In this document: positions 1 through 13,200 of the stretch, piece after piece
How the letters are laid out: each line of letters begins with the position of its first letter
Position numbering within the stretch: the stretch's first letter is position 1
NCBI RefSeq assembly: GCF_000499385.1
Contig: NW_013655000.1
Span: forward strand, 1-64,000
Length of the DNA: 64,000 nt
Direction of reading: 5' to 3'
From: Eimeria necatrix
Taxonomy: Eukaryota; Apicomplexa; Conoidasida; Eucoccidiorida; Eimeriidae
Position numbers and translations under genes: made by a program
Notes under the pieces: model-generated
Told to the model about the DNA's origin: nothing
Database searches by the model: none
The model's input: only the letters and a program-made list of their open reading frames with translations

Positions 1-70
1 TTATGCTTTTGCCGTGGCTTGCTAAGGACGCGTTTTGTGCTAATATCTCTGGGAAGAGTGACCTCGTGGA

Positions 71-143
71 GGGCGTCTACCTCAAATGGTAGAGCGCTCG
101 CTTAGCATGCGAGAGGTAGAGGGATCGATACCCTCGTCGTCCA
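71..143 (+). tRNA. tRNA-Ala (anticodon AGC), copy 1
   Basis: A 73-nt cloverleaf. The anticodon stem CTCGC/GCGAG encloses the loop TTAGCAT, giving anticodon AGC (alanine). The T stem GAGGG/CCCTC encloses ATCGATA, the D stem is CCTC/GAGC, and the last base A is the discriminator. No CCA is needed in the gene. The acceptor stem GGGCGTC/GTCGTCC has one G-U pair and one U-U mismatch, and the T loop starts ATC where nearly all tRNAs have TTC, so the B box is slightly off consensus. It is the first of two copies in a 297-bp tandem duplication. The anticodon assignment is firm; whether this copy is expressed is not shown. Confidence 0.82.
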
Positions 144-367
144 GTTTGCACTTCCGTCGATCCCTTTTTTCACGCCAAACTGAATACACTTGTTGCTTCC
201 GCTTCCTTATATACTGTTTTTACGCGCCAAGCAGAGTATGCTTGTGTCCTTTAGCCGCATCCACTTCCTGTGAATCGCAACTAGCAGGTAAGCCATCATA
301 TGCTTTTGCCGTGGCTTGCTAAGGACGCGTTTTGTGCTAATATCTCTGGGAAGAGTGTCCTCGTGGA

Positions 368-440
368 GGGCGTCTACCTCAAATGGTAGAGCGCTCGCTT
401 AGCATGCGAGAGGTAGAGGGATCGATACTCTCGTCGTCCA
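368..440 (+). tRNA. tRNA-Ala (anticodon AGC), copy 2
   Basis: Second copy of the tRNA above, exactly 297 bp downstream. It differs by one base in the T stem (CTCTC instead of CCCTC), which leaves a G-U pair. It keeps the same acceptor mismatch and the same ATC T-loop start. Because both copies share the odd features, they predate the duplication and are not sequencing noise. Confidence 0.8.
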
Positions 441-791
441 GCTTGTCATCGGATCACAGTTCCACTTGCAGAGCAAGCTGAATATGTTCATTTTGTTTAC
501 ACATGTTTCTACGAGTTGTAGACCTCAAATCGCAGTGTTTGGTCTTCGTATCGTGTAGCTGTCCTCCTGTGAAGGCCTCTGACTCCTTGTAGCTAAAGGT
601 ATGGCTACCCCTTTGAGAAAATGCAGAGTTTCGTTTTTCCTGGAAGCCCAAAAATGAGCTCATACTTCATCATTGTTCCTGGCAGTTGAGTGCGAAGCCT
701 TACAGCGTTAGATTATCATGTTTATGTCGACGGCGAAAATGGGAAAAAACTACCAGAGATGCCAAGCCCTAAACTCCGAACCCTGAACTCT
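441..791. other. Intergenic, nothing recognised
   Basis: Spacer between the tRNA pair and the 3' end of the minus-strand coiled-coil gene. Short open frames exist on both strands but none shows splice sites, charged-helix composition or any recognisable motif. Confidence 0.5.
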
Positions 792-3700
792 TCACTTCGT
801 CAAGCACACGGGCTTAGCGGCGGGAAGGCGCAGCAGTGCAGCGAGTTCCCGCTCGTGTTGATGTATGGCCGCAGCTGCCTCTCTCTTACGCCGTGCTTCT
901 TTGTCCTGAAAAAATTATTCCCACTTTCCAACCCTTCAGCTTCGGACAATAAACCCTTATTTCTAAGCCGTGAAAATCAACTCATGGGCGATCCAGGGTT
1001 ACAATTAAAGCTCGCACACAATCGAATACACTCAAGGCCTGGCCGTTTAAGACGAGACTTTAAGACGAGACCTTCGGTCATACGCCTTAGTCTAAAACTG
1101 TGGACTGTGTAACCTAAGCCAAAGTATCGTTTCTGCAGGTCAGAACTTGAACACTCAGTTGCAGATGCTACATCGAAAGCATTAAAGTCTTTAGCCTTAA
1201 CGATGTGCCATGGGGCAACTCGTTCTTTAGTTACCAAAAAAGTTTGCATGGCGACCCTGGCTGCCTCTACTATTTCGTCTTGTGCTCGACGGCGTTCAAA
1301 TCTGGCAGAGCATTCTAAAGCCTTCGCGGCGTCGCGCTGATCTTTTTCTCTCCTATTAACCCGCAGCAGCGCTGCCTGCAGCACCCAATAACAGTGGCTA
1401 TTTCCTTCCCTTTGTTTCAGTATCTCTGCCTATGTTTCGTTTGTCTGCCACCGCTTTAGCCTCTTCACAAGCGTGGCTGCTCTGGTGTGAGCCTCTCCGC
1501 CCACGCGTCTTTCTTATTTGCTGTTGGCCTCTCTGCTGTGCTTCGTCTTGCTTTTCCTTTTGCCTTTAGTCACCTCCTACTTATAATGTTCTTTTTGTCT
1601 GCCTCCTCTATTCATCTGCCTGTCTAGGTAACTGTACGCCTCCTTATCACTTTGTCCCGCTACCTAGCCTTGGATCTGCCTGCACTGTTATTGCTATCTG
1701 TTCATGTCTATCTGCATGTGATTCTGTCTGTGCAGTGGTGACCAGTGGCCCTGCTGACTTCCTCTGCGAGTCTCTGTTGCTGTCTTGCCAACGCCGCTCT
1801 CTCCATGCCTTTGACCAGTTGCTGCCTCACTGCAGTGCATCAACAGCGCGCCACAGCAGAAAGGGTGAACTAAAATAAACACATGCCGATGCTAAAATAA
1901 CTGGTGTAAACAGTTAGAAGGCACTGCAGTAATAAATAGGAAAACTGCTAGTTCATACCACTGAATGCCGCCCTCACCTGCTTGCTCTGCGAGTAGCTTG
2001 GTGCCCTGTGTGTACTCGTAACTTATCTGTCTCTCTATTTGTTCCTGGGCGAGAAACAAACAGCACAAAACAAGCCCTTAATCGTCGACCCTAGACCCCA
2101 CGCCACAAGCCTTTTCTCGTTTGTTGTTGAAGTGAACATTCGCAACGGTTCAGCGCGTGTCTGGAAAAAAGCGCAAACATGACCGACTAAACACTGAGCC
2201 CCTGGCCCTTTATTCTTGGTTGTAAACCTTAAACCCCAAGACTCATCTGTCTACCTGCTGGAGGGCCGCTTGTCTTTTAATCTGCCCTGCTTTTTTCTCC
2301 AGCAGCTGCAAAGGCGAACCGCACAAACAAGTCATGCCTGTCATGTAGTTTTTTGCTTATATCGGTGGCTACTTTTGGTGCTGTTGCTGTGCCCAGTGCC
2401 ACGTTTTCTGCTGTTTCCGTTACCCCGGCCTCACATTGTAACAGCTGCTCCTGCTGCTAATAGTGCTCGTGTTGCTGTTATTGCGCTCGCCGCTATGAAT
2501 TCACCTGCTTTTCTCACTGCTCCTACCGGTCACGCACTTGCTGTATCTACTTTTGCAGCCTCTGCTACTGTGCCTGCCGCCCATGCTCTTACGCGTACTA
2601 AACTTTGGGGCTTCTACTGTTCATGTTGTTGCTACTACTTCGGGGCTGTGCGTTGCTGACCCATTTTGAAGCTCTGAGCGCGGCTGCGCCTGCTGCTAAT
2701 CTCTCTGCCTCTTTGGCCCTCCGCATCTCCTCTGCGCGTCTTTCCCTATTGGTCTCTGCTGCTTCGCGGAGCACTGCCTTTGCACTGAGAGCACAATGGG
2801 ACTCCCCTGCGGCTGCTGTTGTCGCTAGTGTTGCTAAAGCTGCTCTTTCAACTGTTGCATGAACCTGCCCAGCTACTGCTGCCTGCTGGGATGCTCCGCA
2901 GTTCGCCGTTTTGTGGCAGCAGCGCCCCGTTTTGTTTGTTTGGAGGCCACAAAAGTAGTTGGCTTGCCGCTTCATCTCTTTTTCTAGAGCTGTATACTTA
3001 CCTCGCTACTCTCTCTGCCGCTTTCCTCAGAGCTTCCCATTTTTTTTGTCGTTCTTCCATCACTTTGTTGCGCCGTTGCTCAAGGGCTTCCGCTGCTTTG
3101 CGCTGCAGCAGTTATACAAGTACAGGCGTGCAAAGATTGTCACAGAGGCGCTGTAAGCGAAACAGCAGCAGTGGCAACAGCGGCAGCTGCTGCCGCAACA
3201 GCTGTAGCAGCTGGAGCAGCAACAGCTGTAGCAGCTGGAGCAGCTGTAGCAGCTACAGCAGCTACAGCAGCTACAGCAGCTATAGCAGCTGCAGCAGCAC
3301 GAGACAAAAACGAAAGCTGGACTAAATTGTCGGCCTGCAGCGTTTTCTCTTATTTTCCTTGTCTTCATTACGACAGCACGGGAAGAAAGGTGTCTTTCTG
3401 CAGCGTCTTGTTTTATCTTCTAACCTTCATTATGACTGCGCGGATGCGAGTCTCCAAAAGTGACATTGAGCCAAGGAATGCAGCGTCGGTTCTGCTGTTG
3501 CCTGAAGTGGTTTGATCCTTGCGAACCCGTAGGCTTGCTGCTCTTTTCATTTCAGCAATGATTGATGACGCTCGAGTCAACTCCCGTAGCTGGGAGGCAG
3601 CCATGCGCTTCTTCACTGCCGTATCCATAGACTGCCTGCAGCAACGGCAAATAACAGTAAAAGTGGTGACTGCAGCATCAGCTACTATAGCAGGGTCAGC

Positions 3701-6700
3701 AGCACAGCAGAAACAGTCGCTCTGCTGATTGGTTGAGAGCTCACAGGTGCTGCAAAAACAGAAGCTGATCCAGCGGCTTCAAGAAAATCAAAAGAAACAG
3801 CAAGCACTTTGCGACAACAGCAGCGCCAAAAGGTCGCGGAGCCGCAGCAGTAAAGGTAGTAGCAGCAGCAGACGCAGCAACATATGCTTGCTTACTTGAG
3901 CAGTGCCCTGCGCAATTCTTGTCTTTCTCTCCGTACTTGCTCTGCGCGGACTGTTCTTCTGTCAAGCAGCTGCTCCCATAGTGAAGAGGCCAATGAAGCA
4001 CACAAAATCCATCAGAGTAACGCATAGGCACATCTTTCTACTTATTGCAGGAGCAAACGCACACGCAGATGCTGAAATAAATGAAAGCACTTTGCGCCTC
4101 TACCTTTGTCTCCGTGTCTCCTGCTGTTTTTGCATCCCATGTTATCTTTGTGCCTGAACCTGCTTGCATTTATGCAAATGTTTATGCTGCTCCACGCTTT
4201 ATTTAGTCGTACCTCCAGGAGTGCTTTTCTGGTGTTCTCTTGGAGTTGAGATCGTGTGGCCTGTCGCTTGACCGGAAGCTGCCGCAGTTTCTTCACTTCC
4301 TCTTCTTTTCGTGCTGACAGCCACTCCGTCTCTGTTTGTCTCTCTTTACGAGCCTCTGCAGCCTTTCTCTGTCGAGCAAGAACAGCAGCACGCAAAGCGC
4401 GAGCCCTGAGCGCAGCACACTCACGCAGATGCACTCGTGACAAAACTTTCTAACCCACGCAAATTTACGGCAGTGAGAGTGCCAAACTACAATCACTATC
4501 AGTGGCAATACTGGTAACGTCATCGGCAGCAACAGCGGAGGCTGCAAGGACAACAACCGCAGCTGCAGCAGCTGCAGCCAAGCACTAGCAGCAGTGGCCG
4601 CAGCATGAGCAATCGTAGTAGCGGTAGTGTGCATGGGATGCAGTAGCAGCACCAGTAGCAGTGGCACGCAAGCAGCACCAGCAAAAGCAGCACCTGGACA
4701 TCCTCGCTTTTGCTTTTCTAATTGCTACCAGCTTCATTTTTTCTTCATCAACTTCGTTTTCCTGCATGCCGTTTAGACTGTCCAAAGAGCGGCTTCCCTC
4801 GAAAGAGCAAAGTGATTCGCCTTCCTTTCTGCGCCTCTCCGCCTGCACGCTCTAAGCCCTAAACTACTGTGTCTGATAGCCAGAGCCTGATAGCCTTGAT
4901 ATCCGTAGTTCGCTGTGCCATGTCTTACTCTCTACGTCATGCCTTGCAGCTCTGGCCCCAAAGTTTGTGCCTTTGGCCAATAGCTGGCGCTTTCGTTCTG
5001 GTATTTCATGGTTTATAGTTCAACGACCAGGGTAGAGGGCATCACACGCACGAATCTGCTGTGTTCTGTTTAGGGGTGTACCTGTAGCAGAAGCAAACTC
5101 TCAGCTCGTCTTAGGGACGCCGTTGTGTGTCTGACGGATTGCTGCGGCCGGCGGTGGAGAAAAGAAGGAAGAGAAGAGACAATTTTAGCTGCGACGACGA
5201 GCATACAAGCGTGGCACGTTTATCTATATGAAAAACTCAAGATTGTGAGTACTTGCATTAAGGCATTCATGAACCTTCACACAACTAAAAATACTTTCAT
5301 GTTTATGAAAACTTCATCATTGTGAGGAGTTGTAATAACGCCTTTTTGCATCTTCACACTATACATGCTCAGGTGTGAACACATGTAAGCACTGCCATGC
5401 AGTGTAAGACATGAATGTATGTCAGCAGAAGCGAATATGCCTACGGAAAGACGAAAACATGAGCCTTGCCACTAATGCAAGGCCAAATACACAGTTACAG
5501 GCAAAAGCAAATGGACAGCAAAAGCGACAATGAACCGGAAGCATTATAAGACTTGAGACTTGAGGGGGATGAAATAGGTATTCCACCGGACAAGCAGAAA
5601 GGAACAAGCAAAAATGGAAGAAAAGGCAGTGAAGAAGCTCACGCCTAAAGAGATGTGTCGATTTGAATTTTTCTTCGGCTTGCAGACGCAAAGCGGCCAA
5701 ATTGGTTGGTCTTCTAGCCGTCATAAAAACGAAAGGTCTGGGAACTGCAAAGAACAAAATTTACTGTAAAACAGTCAAAAACTAAGGAAGAGCCACGGAT
5801 GCAGGCATTCTTCCTTGCCGTGATAAATAAAAAGCGCATTAGTAATGGGCAGAGGTAACGTAAAACAGACACAAACGCCCAGAAAACGAGAAGAGAGAAC
5901 ACAGCCACAAACAAAGAGTATGTTTTGCACAAACAGACTGGATTTTGTGTCCTGATGTGAGTTGCATATTAATTCGCCCCAAATTTGAACAAAACAGCGA
6001 CCGCTGCGTATCACCTGTAACCTTCAAATTTGACCTTCCTGAGGCCTCCCTGGATACGCCCTTCACCGCTTGCATCTGCAGTTGCTGCTGCTGCTCTTTG
6101 CTTGAGTTGGCAGCTGGCGTCGATTCGATGTCGTCTTCTGTTGACATTTTCGGCGCCTCACTTGCTTCACCCGTTTCCATGGCTATGTCCGCTGCGTCCT
6201 TATTGTCTGGAAAAGAAACACCTTTGTCCTCGAGAGGAGGTGCTTCTGCAGCTAAGAGCACTTCACTGACAGCAGGAGCGGCATCTGCGGCCGCTGCACA
6301 CTCGAGCTTCTGAGGAGTACCATCTTTGTTTTCGCTCCGTTCTGCAGTTGGTTTCTCGTCCCCTGAGAAGCGTGATGAAACCAGATTGGGCCTCGAGAGA
6401 GAGAGGACACAAGTAGCCTTTCTCTGTTTCATGCTTTCCTTGCACTTGTCGAGGATCCGCTGAGATGAGCCGGCTAGTGGCGTTGTGTGGCGCCGGCGTG
6501 GGGCCCCTCTGGGGCCTGCAGACCCCTCAGGAGCCGCCGAAGGACAGTCGCCAGTGGCTCCTTTGTCCACGTACAGGACGGCTCTGCCCTTTGGGCTCTT
6601 TTTTCTCCATGCTGCCTTGCCGCCGCTCGTCTCCCCTTGCGGGGGGCTATTAACTCTAGGGCTTTTAGATGCGGAGGAGCCCCCCGCGCTTCTCCAAGAC

Positions 6701-8349
6701 CTCGGGACCTCTTGGATCCCCTGACGCTTCTTGGATGCTTCTGCCAACCTCTTGAGGGCGAAAAGAAGTGAATAGGATGCCTGTTGGGCCCGTTTAATCT
6801 TTGGAAAAATTGTAGACTCTATGTATTCTGTATCGTAGCAAAGCTGCCAGGCTGGAAGGACATGGCGTCGGAGGCTATCCTCATCAAACAAAAAGTTCAA
6901 GAGAGAAAACATCACTGAGGGATTTCCATATCCCTGAAGGAACAAACCCAACAGTGATGGGAGTTCACGTCTGTCCGCTACTATCTCCGTCTGATCCTCT
7001 GACTACTTACGCTTGCGCTTCCTTCTCCGTGCGGGATTTCGCGCATTATTATCCCTGTATTTCCTTAGCGTGTTTCCAGTCTGTTTCATGTCTTAGCTAT
7101 CTCTTCTTTCCCTTTTCTAAGAAAATTCCTGCTCCTGTGGTGCCTGTGCGCTCCGTGCACGGGTTATTACCCTCTACGTTGCTCTCTGTATGTCTTAGTG
7201 TTTGCCCATATTTCAGTCTGTTTCGCGGCTCCAGTGTGTGCTATATTTGCTTGTCTCGCTTCCTATTGCTGCTTTCGAGCCTATGTTTAGTCTTGCAGAG
7301 ACCTCGCGGGAGATCCGCACTGACTCGGACAAATCCAGCAAAAGCTTCGATTCCTATCTCGGGCAAGAGGAAAGTGGCCATATATACAAGCAGGCTGTAC
7401 ATGTGTTGGTGACCCTGCGTAGGACCCGAGCGGAACTGCCGCAGGAAAGAGTTCACTACTGGCTGCAGCAGCTGCTGTTCGCAGAGAACTCGGTCAGCCA
7501 GTTGACAAACAAAGGCCGCAGATGTTGCAGAGATATCTCTGAGACACGCCAAGATCATATGCAAACATTTACTTGTGGTTCCCCATTACAATATCATTCT
7601 TGTGTTCCTTTATCGCTGAAAGAAGAGGGAAATAAAGTGCTGGGGTGTATCCACAACCGCTGCTACACGCATGGAAAGTACTGCCCCTGCGTGCAGACTC
7701 AGACACCTCTGGTGCTTTCTGTCTACTCGCTTCTGCCTTTGTCTCTCCGTTACTTGCTCTGTCTTTTCCTTCTCCCCATTTTTTAAAGGAAATTCACTCG
7801 TCACAATGATTAGGAAGAAAGGTTGCAGATTGTGCACTAACGGGTTGCTTGTGGCTAATTGTGGCTAGCTATATATTGCGCCAGCGCCCCTGCCGTGTGC
7901 CCTTGAAATGCGCCCGAAAAAGTAAATTTCATCTTTCTCTATGTCTGCTTCGTGAAACAAAACCCGTTTCCAGTCAAGACAAGAGAGCAACTGACGGTAG
8001 GAGCGGGGGCACAACACTGCAATGATGTGCTTACACACACAACTGGACCCAGACATCTGCTTTCAGTTAACATGCTCATTTCTAAGTACTGCGAATGCGC
8101 GAATAAACTTGCAGTTCCTGTATGCAGTATCCGCCTACTCGCTACGTTTCGTTCTTGTACACATACGCGCGCAATTACAGCTGTACGTCCGTTTATTTAT
8201 TTGCCTGCTTGCACCGGCAACTTATTTTTGACAGCTTTGTAGAATCGACTTTGACCGTCTCACTTTGAAAGGCTCGCCTGAATTATATCTATGCTTTGGT
8301 TCTCTTTTGTAAGGGCCTCCAGGACGGCGTTGCATTGATTAAGTAGTTT
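792..8349 (-). CDS. Multi-exon coiled-coil protein with helical N-terminal region, function unknown
   Basis: Exons read by hand, 5' to 3' on the minus strand: 8349-8264, 7538-7325, 6933-6035, 5737-5643, 5141-5082, 4842-4694, 4405-4213, 3969-3896, 3635-3527, 3102-3002, 2784-2661, 2305-2255, 1375-1235 and 905-792 (stop). Phases agree at every junction except 5643 to 5141, where a small exon is probably missed. Most donors are standard (GTGAGA, GTAAGT, GTAAGC) and acceptors are pyrimidine-AG. The first exons encode a helical region (RHVLPAWQLC, YSLLVYMATFLLPEIGIEAF) that could be HEAT/ARM-like. The large exon then turns Ser/Pro/Lys-rich and acidic. The last nine exons encode an almost continuous charged helix rich in RR, KR, EA and AA (for example EALEQRRNKVMEERQKKWEA). 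About 800 aa are modelled. The start codon is not found and may lie between 8.4 and 10 kb. A cytoskeletal role is only a guess from the coiled coil. Confidence 0.72.
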
Positions 8350-10240
8350 CTTGTAAGACAGAGAAGGGCTAGGGGGTCCCTGCCCCTGCGCTTGGCTGCC
8401 GCAGGGGCTGCAGCGTGGGGCCGAAACCCCACGCTTCACTGCAGCCAGTTGCAGACGCATGAGCGCCTAAGCTCGAATACCAGTGGGCTCCGGTCTCAGG
8501 AGCCGACGGGACCAAGGGACAGTGAGCTGTTTGCGTCAGTCCATGCCTCAGAACATGAGTCTAGACTCGGACGCATAAGTCCTGCATTCTGTGTAGCTAC
8601 AGAGTTAACAGAGAAGAGCAGATGCTTTGAGGTGACCCTCTCAGCCCCCCACCCTTCTCCTTGGTTTGTCTGCTGGCCCCTGAATAATGACAGGATATGT
8701 ACTGTTGCCTATTTGATTTTCATTATTATTTTCAATATTATGTTGCCTGTAAGTACGGACAGAGACGAGCAGCCGCATGCATGAGGGGGCCCCAGCCCAG
8801 AGAGCGTTTGCATCGAAGTGGCTGTAGATCCTTCTGGGTACGTGGGCTGCAGTTAGGTTGAGGGGCCTACTCTGCTTCTTACTCGAACGCTTTAGGTGTT
8901 GATTGTTTAAGAGGCAATAAACGTGTTATTAAACAACAAATAACGGGAAGCAAAAGGGAACAGCTGGGCGAGTCACATGCAGTCTTCCGGGCTTGGTGTG
9001 ACCCTCCCACCAGCCCGGCACGCCGTGTATTCCGTGGTTGCAGAGGCTCAACTGCTGGACTGCTACCCTCATAAAAATGTGTTTAATTTTTAATTTATTA
9101 ATGTACTAATCCAAATGGGATACACAAGGAAAACCGAGACACATGGCAGACACTAGCACACGCTGAGGTCCGTATGCCGGCTTCTGTAATGTATCCATCA
9201 CTGACAACATTGGTCCGTTCTACACGAGGAAGGGGGAGCCGTTTGCTTCTATGTCTGTGACTTGTAACAATTTGATATTAGTACCTTGAAAAGAAAAGAC
9301 AATTAAAATAGATAACGTAAAAAGGAAGTGAGGAAGTAGGTGGCGAATAGCTCTTTGCAAGATCTTACGGGCGCCAGGCTGCTAACAGAGGCGCAGTGGG
9401 AAGATGAAACAAAGAAGCCAAGTGCGGGACCTTCGCACTTTGGCGTTGTTTTTGCCTCGTTTTCCGACAGACCTAGTCTATTTATGAAATCTTAAAGGAT
9501 TAATTATTGTTTTGTGGCGTTACTTATTTGCTTTTCCTCCCTGAGGGCCCCTACAACAAAGGAAAGGCCAGAGCACTGGCGCCAGGTGGCCACGGGGGCT
9601 GCTTTTTGAGCTCACTCTGCCTCTCTTCAGGCCAAAGCCGAGTTTTAGTAGGTCACTGAGGATTTTTCGGGACCTTCCCGAGTCCCGTCGGCAGCAAGCG
9701 GGCGTGCACACCCACTCCATTGACTTCAACCGCAGTGGCGCCTTTCTCTGTCCGTTTTCCTTGTCTTTTTCCCCTTCTCCAGCTGCCCGTCTCTTTGATG
9801 TACATCACATTGACTAGGCAGCTGGACTCCCAGGGCAGCACTAGCCGCCATAGGCCGACCACAGGACCTCTCGGTATCCAGACTCTTACGGGGGCCCGCG
9901 GCTGGTTCTTTAGACGCCCTTAGTAAGGGCTCATTTTCTCTGCAGCAGCTGCAGCTGCTGCATCTCGGCAGCGGTGCCACCTAGGTTTCCATGCAGTGGC
10001 GCTTGTGTTCCGCAGCACAACGAACTTTTTACCACTTAGAAGCAACAGCAGCAGCAAAAGCAGCAGCAGCAGCAGCGCCGCCAGCCGCAGAAGCAGGGGG
10101 AGCAGGAGCAGCACGATGGTTCGCAGGGCTCTGACTGTATGCTCGGACCTTCTGCCTTATGATCTGTAGAGGCACGCCCGTTGCCTCTGGTGCTCTGGCC
10201 TGCCTTAGGGGCCCCCAGCGGCTTCTCGCAGGCATTTGAG
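8350..10240. other. Divergent intergenic region, likely promoters and missed 5' exons
   Basis: Lies between the 5' ends of the minus-strand coiled-coil gene and the plus-strand ATG2-like gene. A minus-strand open segment at 9520-9690 (containing SRKILSDLLKLGFGLKRG) has coding-like composition and may be an upstream exon of the coiled-coil gene. CAG repeats begin near 10040, marking the change from repeat-poor to repeat-rich sequence. No promoter element can be named. Confidence 0.4.
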
Positions 10241-13200
10241 ATGAGCGAGCCGTCGCTGTGGGGCAGGCTCCTGAAGCTGCTGCAGCGTACTCTACGCGAT
10301 GCTGCAGCTGCTTCGCTGCGGCGGGTGGTGCTGGGGTCTCTGCTGAAGCACCTGAGTAAGCAGCAGCTGGATGTGGCGGTGCGAGGGGGCGAGGTATGTC
10401 TCCTATCTGTAGACATAGAGACGGGTCCTCTTAATGAGGCTCTTCAAGCTGCAGGCTGGGGCTTCTTGGCGGTGGTTAGTTGCCACGTAGAGTGCATCAG
10501 TCTCAAGTTGCCCCTCACCCTCAAAATCTTCAGGCCAGCCGTCGCTTTGCGCTTTCGAGGGCCCCCACAGTCTCTCGCAAGCCAGTGCCTCCCGTATCCC
10601 GCGCCTTACCCTTCAGTCCAACAGGCTGCAGCTACTGCAGCTGCTGCAGCAGCCACTGCAGCGGATGCAGAAGCCGCGGCAGCAGCAAAGTACCTGCACC
10701 AACGAAATCCCCAGCACTCCCACGGACACTCCACAACGGAGCTCTGCAAGACGGGGAGAGTGCAAGGAGATGCCCACATGTCAGGAGAAAATCTGGGCCT
10801 GGGGTCCGTGAGTGGTGGCTTATCGGCTGCTGCTGAGGCAGCAGCAGCACAAGCAGCAGTAGCAACAACGGCGACAGCGGCAGCAGCAGGCAGAGAGCCT
10901 GTGGATGGCAGCACATGTGTGCAGGGCACGCAGCATGCGCAACAGAATGAACGAAGTAATTTGATTGGAGGCCCTTTCTGTGTGGGATCACTGGGGCCTC
11001 CGGAGGTCTGCGTGGGAGCCCCCAGATGCTCCGAATGGGGGTCCCCTGCAGGAGCCCTCTTGGGGGCTCCAGGAGGGTGCGGGGGCCACCTGCCTGTGTC
11101 TGACAGTGCCTTGTACAGCGTGGACTCTCTGCTTGCTTTGCTTCGGAGGGCTTTGCAGAGCGCAGCAGGGGCCATCGACTTGTCCATAGAAATGGCGGTC
11201 ATTTGCATTTATCAAGACGAGACGGCTGAACAGCCCCTTGAAAAGGGGTGTAGGGGCAGCCCTTGTGCACCAGAGACCTCGGGGGCTTTTGAACTGCCCA
11301 CACGTTGGGCTGGCAAGGCCAGGGCGGCTGTGGGGGCCCCAGGCTGGGGCGGGGGAGAGGCAAGAGACACAGAGGGAGGGCGTGAATCCTGCGAGGCCTC
11401 TCAAAGGGACCCTCCGCGTTTTCGCAGCTTTGCTGCAGGAGAGGACCGCCGAGAAAGCCGCCGGCGGCGTCTGAAGGCGGGATCTCGAGAGGGTTCCTTT
11501 GAAGGGGCCCCCTATGGAGGGGCCACTCTTAGAGGGGCCCCAGGCCATGATGGCGTCCCGCGGTCTCTCTGGGCTGTACGGCTGCACCTTGAAGAAGTGC
11601 GCGGCTGCGACTCTTATGCGGGCTGCGCTCAGCTGCAGCTGGGCAGCTGCCAAGTCTCTCTGCTGCCTTCGCTTCCCCTGGAGGCTTTCACTTCGAGGGC
11701 CAGCAACAGTTGGCTCGGTGCTGCTGGACTGCTGCTGCTCAGCACTAAGGCCCCTAACGTTCACAGTGGCTGGCCTGCGCCTGTCAGCGCCTTTAGTGGG
11801 CCCATGAAAGGCTTTGTTGTGGCCCCGGCAGACGGAGCAGCAGCAGCAGAGCTTGCGGCACTCCCCGCCGCTGCTGCAGCAGCAACAGCAGAAGCAGCAG
11901 CAGCATCAGCAGCAGGGGATGATGGAGGGGGCAACGAGGACCCTGTCATCATTGGCAGAGTTGCCGTTCAGGCGCCGCTGAGTGCAGTCACCGCTATGCA
12001 GTCGGAGGCTCACACTGAGGACTGCCTCTCACTCTTAGCCCGGCAGCAGCAAGTTGATAATCCTGGAGCCGCTGCGGGTGCTGCTTCCGCTGCTGCCCTT
12101 GCTGTTCATGCCAGCGCGCCCCTTGCAGCGGCAGCGGCAGCAGCTGCGGCAGCAGCAGCAGGCGGATGGACCCCAGGAAGGTGCAGCTGCGACAGTTGCT
12201 TCCGTGGGTGCCCTTGCAACAGCATTAGCAGCAGCAGCAGTCTAGCAGCACAAGCTGTTTTTGACTACGGCGTTTGTCTCTCTGTGCCGCTAGTGCTAGT
12301 CCTGGTGGGGACGGAGCACCTCAGGATCCTGAGACTCATAGGCGAGACCATTGGCCTGTACGAGGGGGCTCCCGCAGGTCCTGGGTGTTCCAAAGTTAGG
12401 TGTCGAAGCGGCAGCAGCCGCAGTGGCAGCAGCAGCGACGGAGCGAGCAGCAGAAGAAACGGCCGCAGGAGCCACCTGGAAAGCCCAAGGGAGCTTAAAG
12501 AGGGTCTTTCTGCGTGTGGATCAGCAACAGCAGCAGCGGCAGCAGCAGCAGCAGCGAACGATGCAAAAACAGCCAACGAAACAGCAGTGCGAAGCAGGAA
12601 CAGCGGCGACAACAGTGGCATGCCTGTTTCTGGCTGCAGCAGCATCCCTTGCTGCAGCAGTTCGAGGCAGCAAGGGCTGCTGGATGAGCTCACAGGCAAT
12701 GTCATATCCGCTGATGAGGGGGACGAAGACAGAGAGAGCTGGCACTCTATGGTACCGTTGGGGCCCCCAGAGACTCCAGAGCTTGGGGGGGCGCCCCCAA
12801 CTCGTGGCAAGCCGCTCCATGGGGCCCCCTGGTGGCGGCGCGCTGTGGCCTTCTGCCAGCCGGGGCCCCCGGTGGCTTCTCGTGAGGCGGCAGCTGCAGC
12901 CTTGGAGACTTTTGGGGGCCTCCTGGATGCTGAGGAGACAGGGATGTCTTTGGGGGGAGAGGTGCTGCCTTTTCCTCAGTTCGAGCAGCAGCAGCAACAG
13001 GAGCGGCTGCAGCAGCACCAGCGGCAGCAGCACGGACTTCAACGGAAACTGCAGAAAAAGGTCCAAGACGTGCAGCAGCAGAAGCACCAGCATCTGCTGC
13101 AGCAAGGCGGGCAAGCGGGGGAGGGGCAGCAAGGGCTACTGCAGCAGCAGACGACCGAACTAACCCCGCAGCAGCAGCATCATGGCTCGCGTCTGGATAA

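Larger units (their letters stand above)
1..440 (+). repeat. 297-bp tandem duplication carrying tRNA-Ala
   Basis: Positions 3-143 and 300-440 are nearly identical, including about 65 bp upstream of the tRNA (GCTTTTGCCGTGGCTTGCTA and following). The unit period is 297 bp. The left copy runs into the window edge, so more copies may lie outside. Confidence 0.85.
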
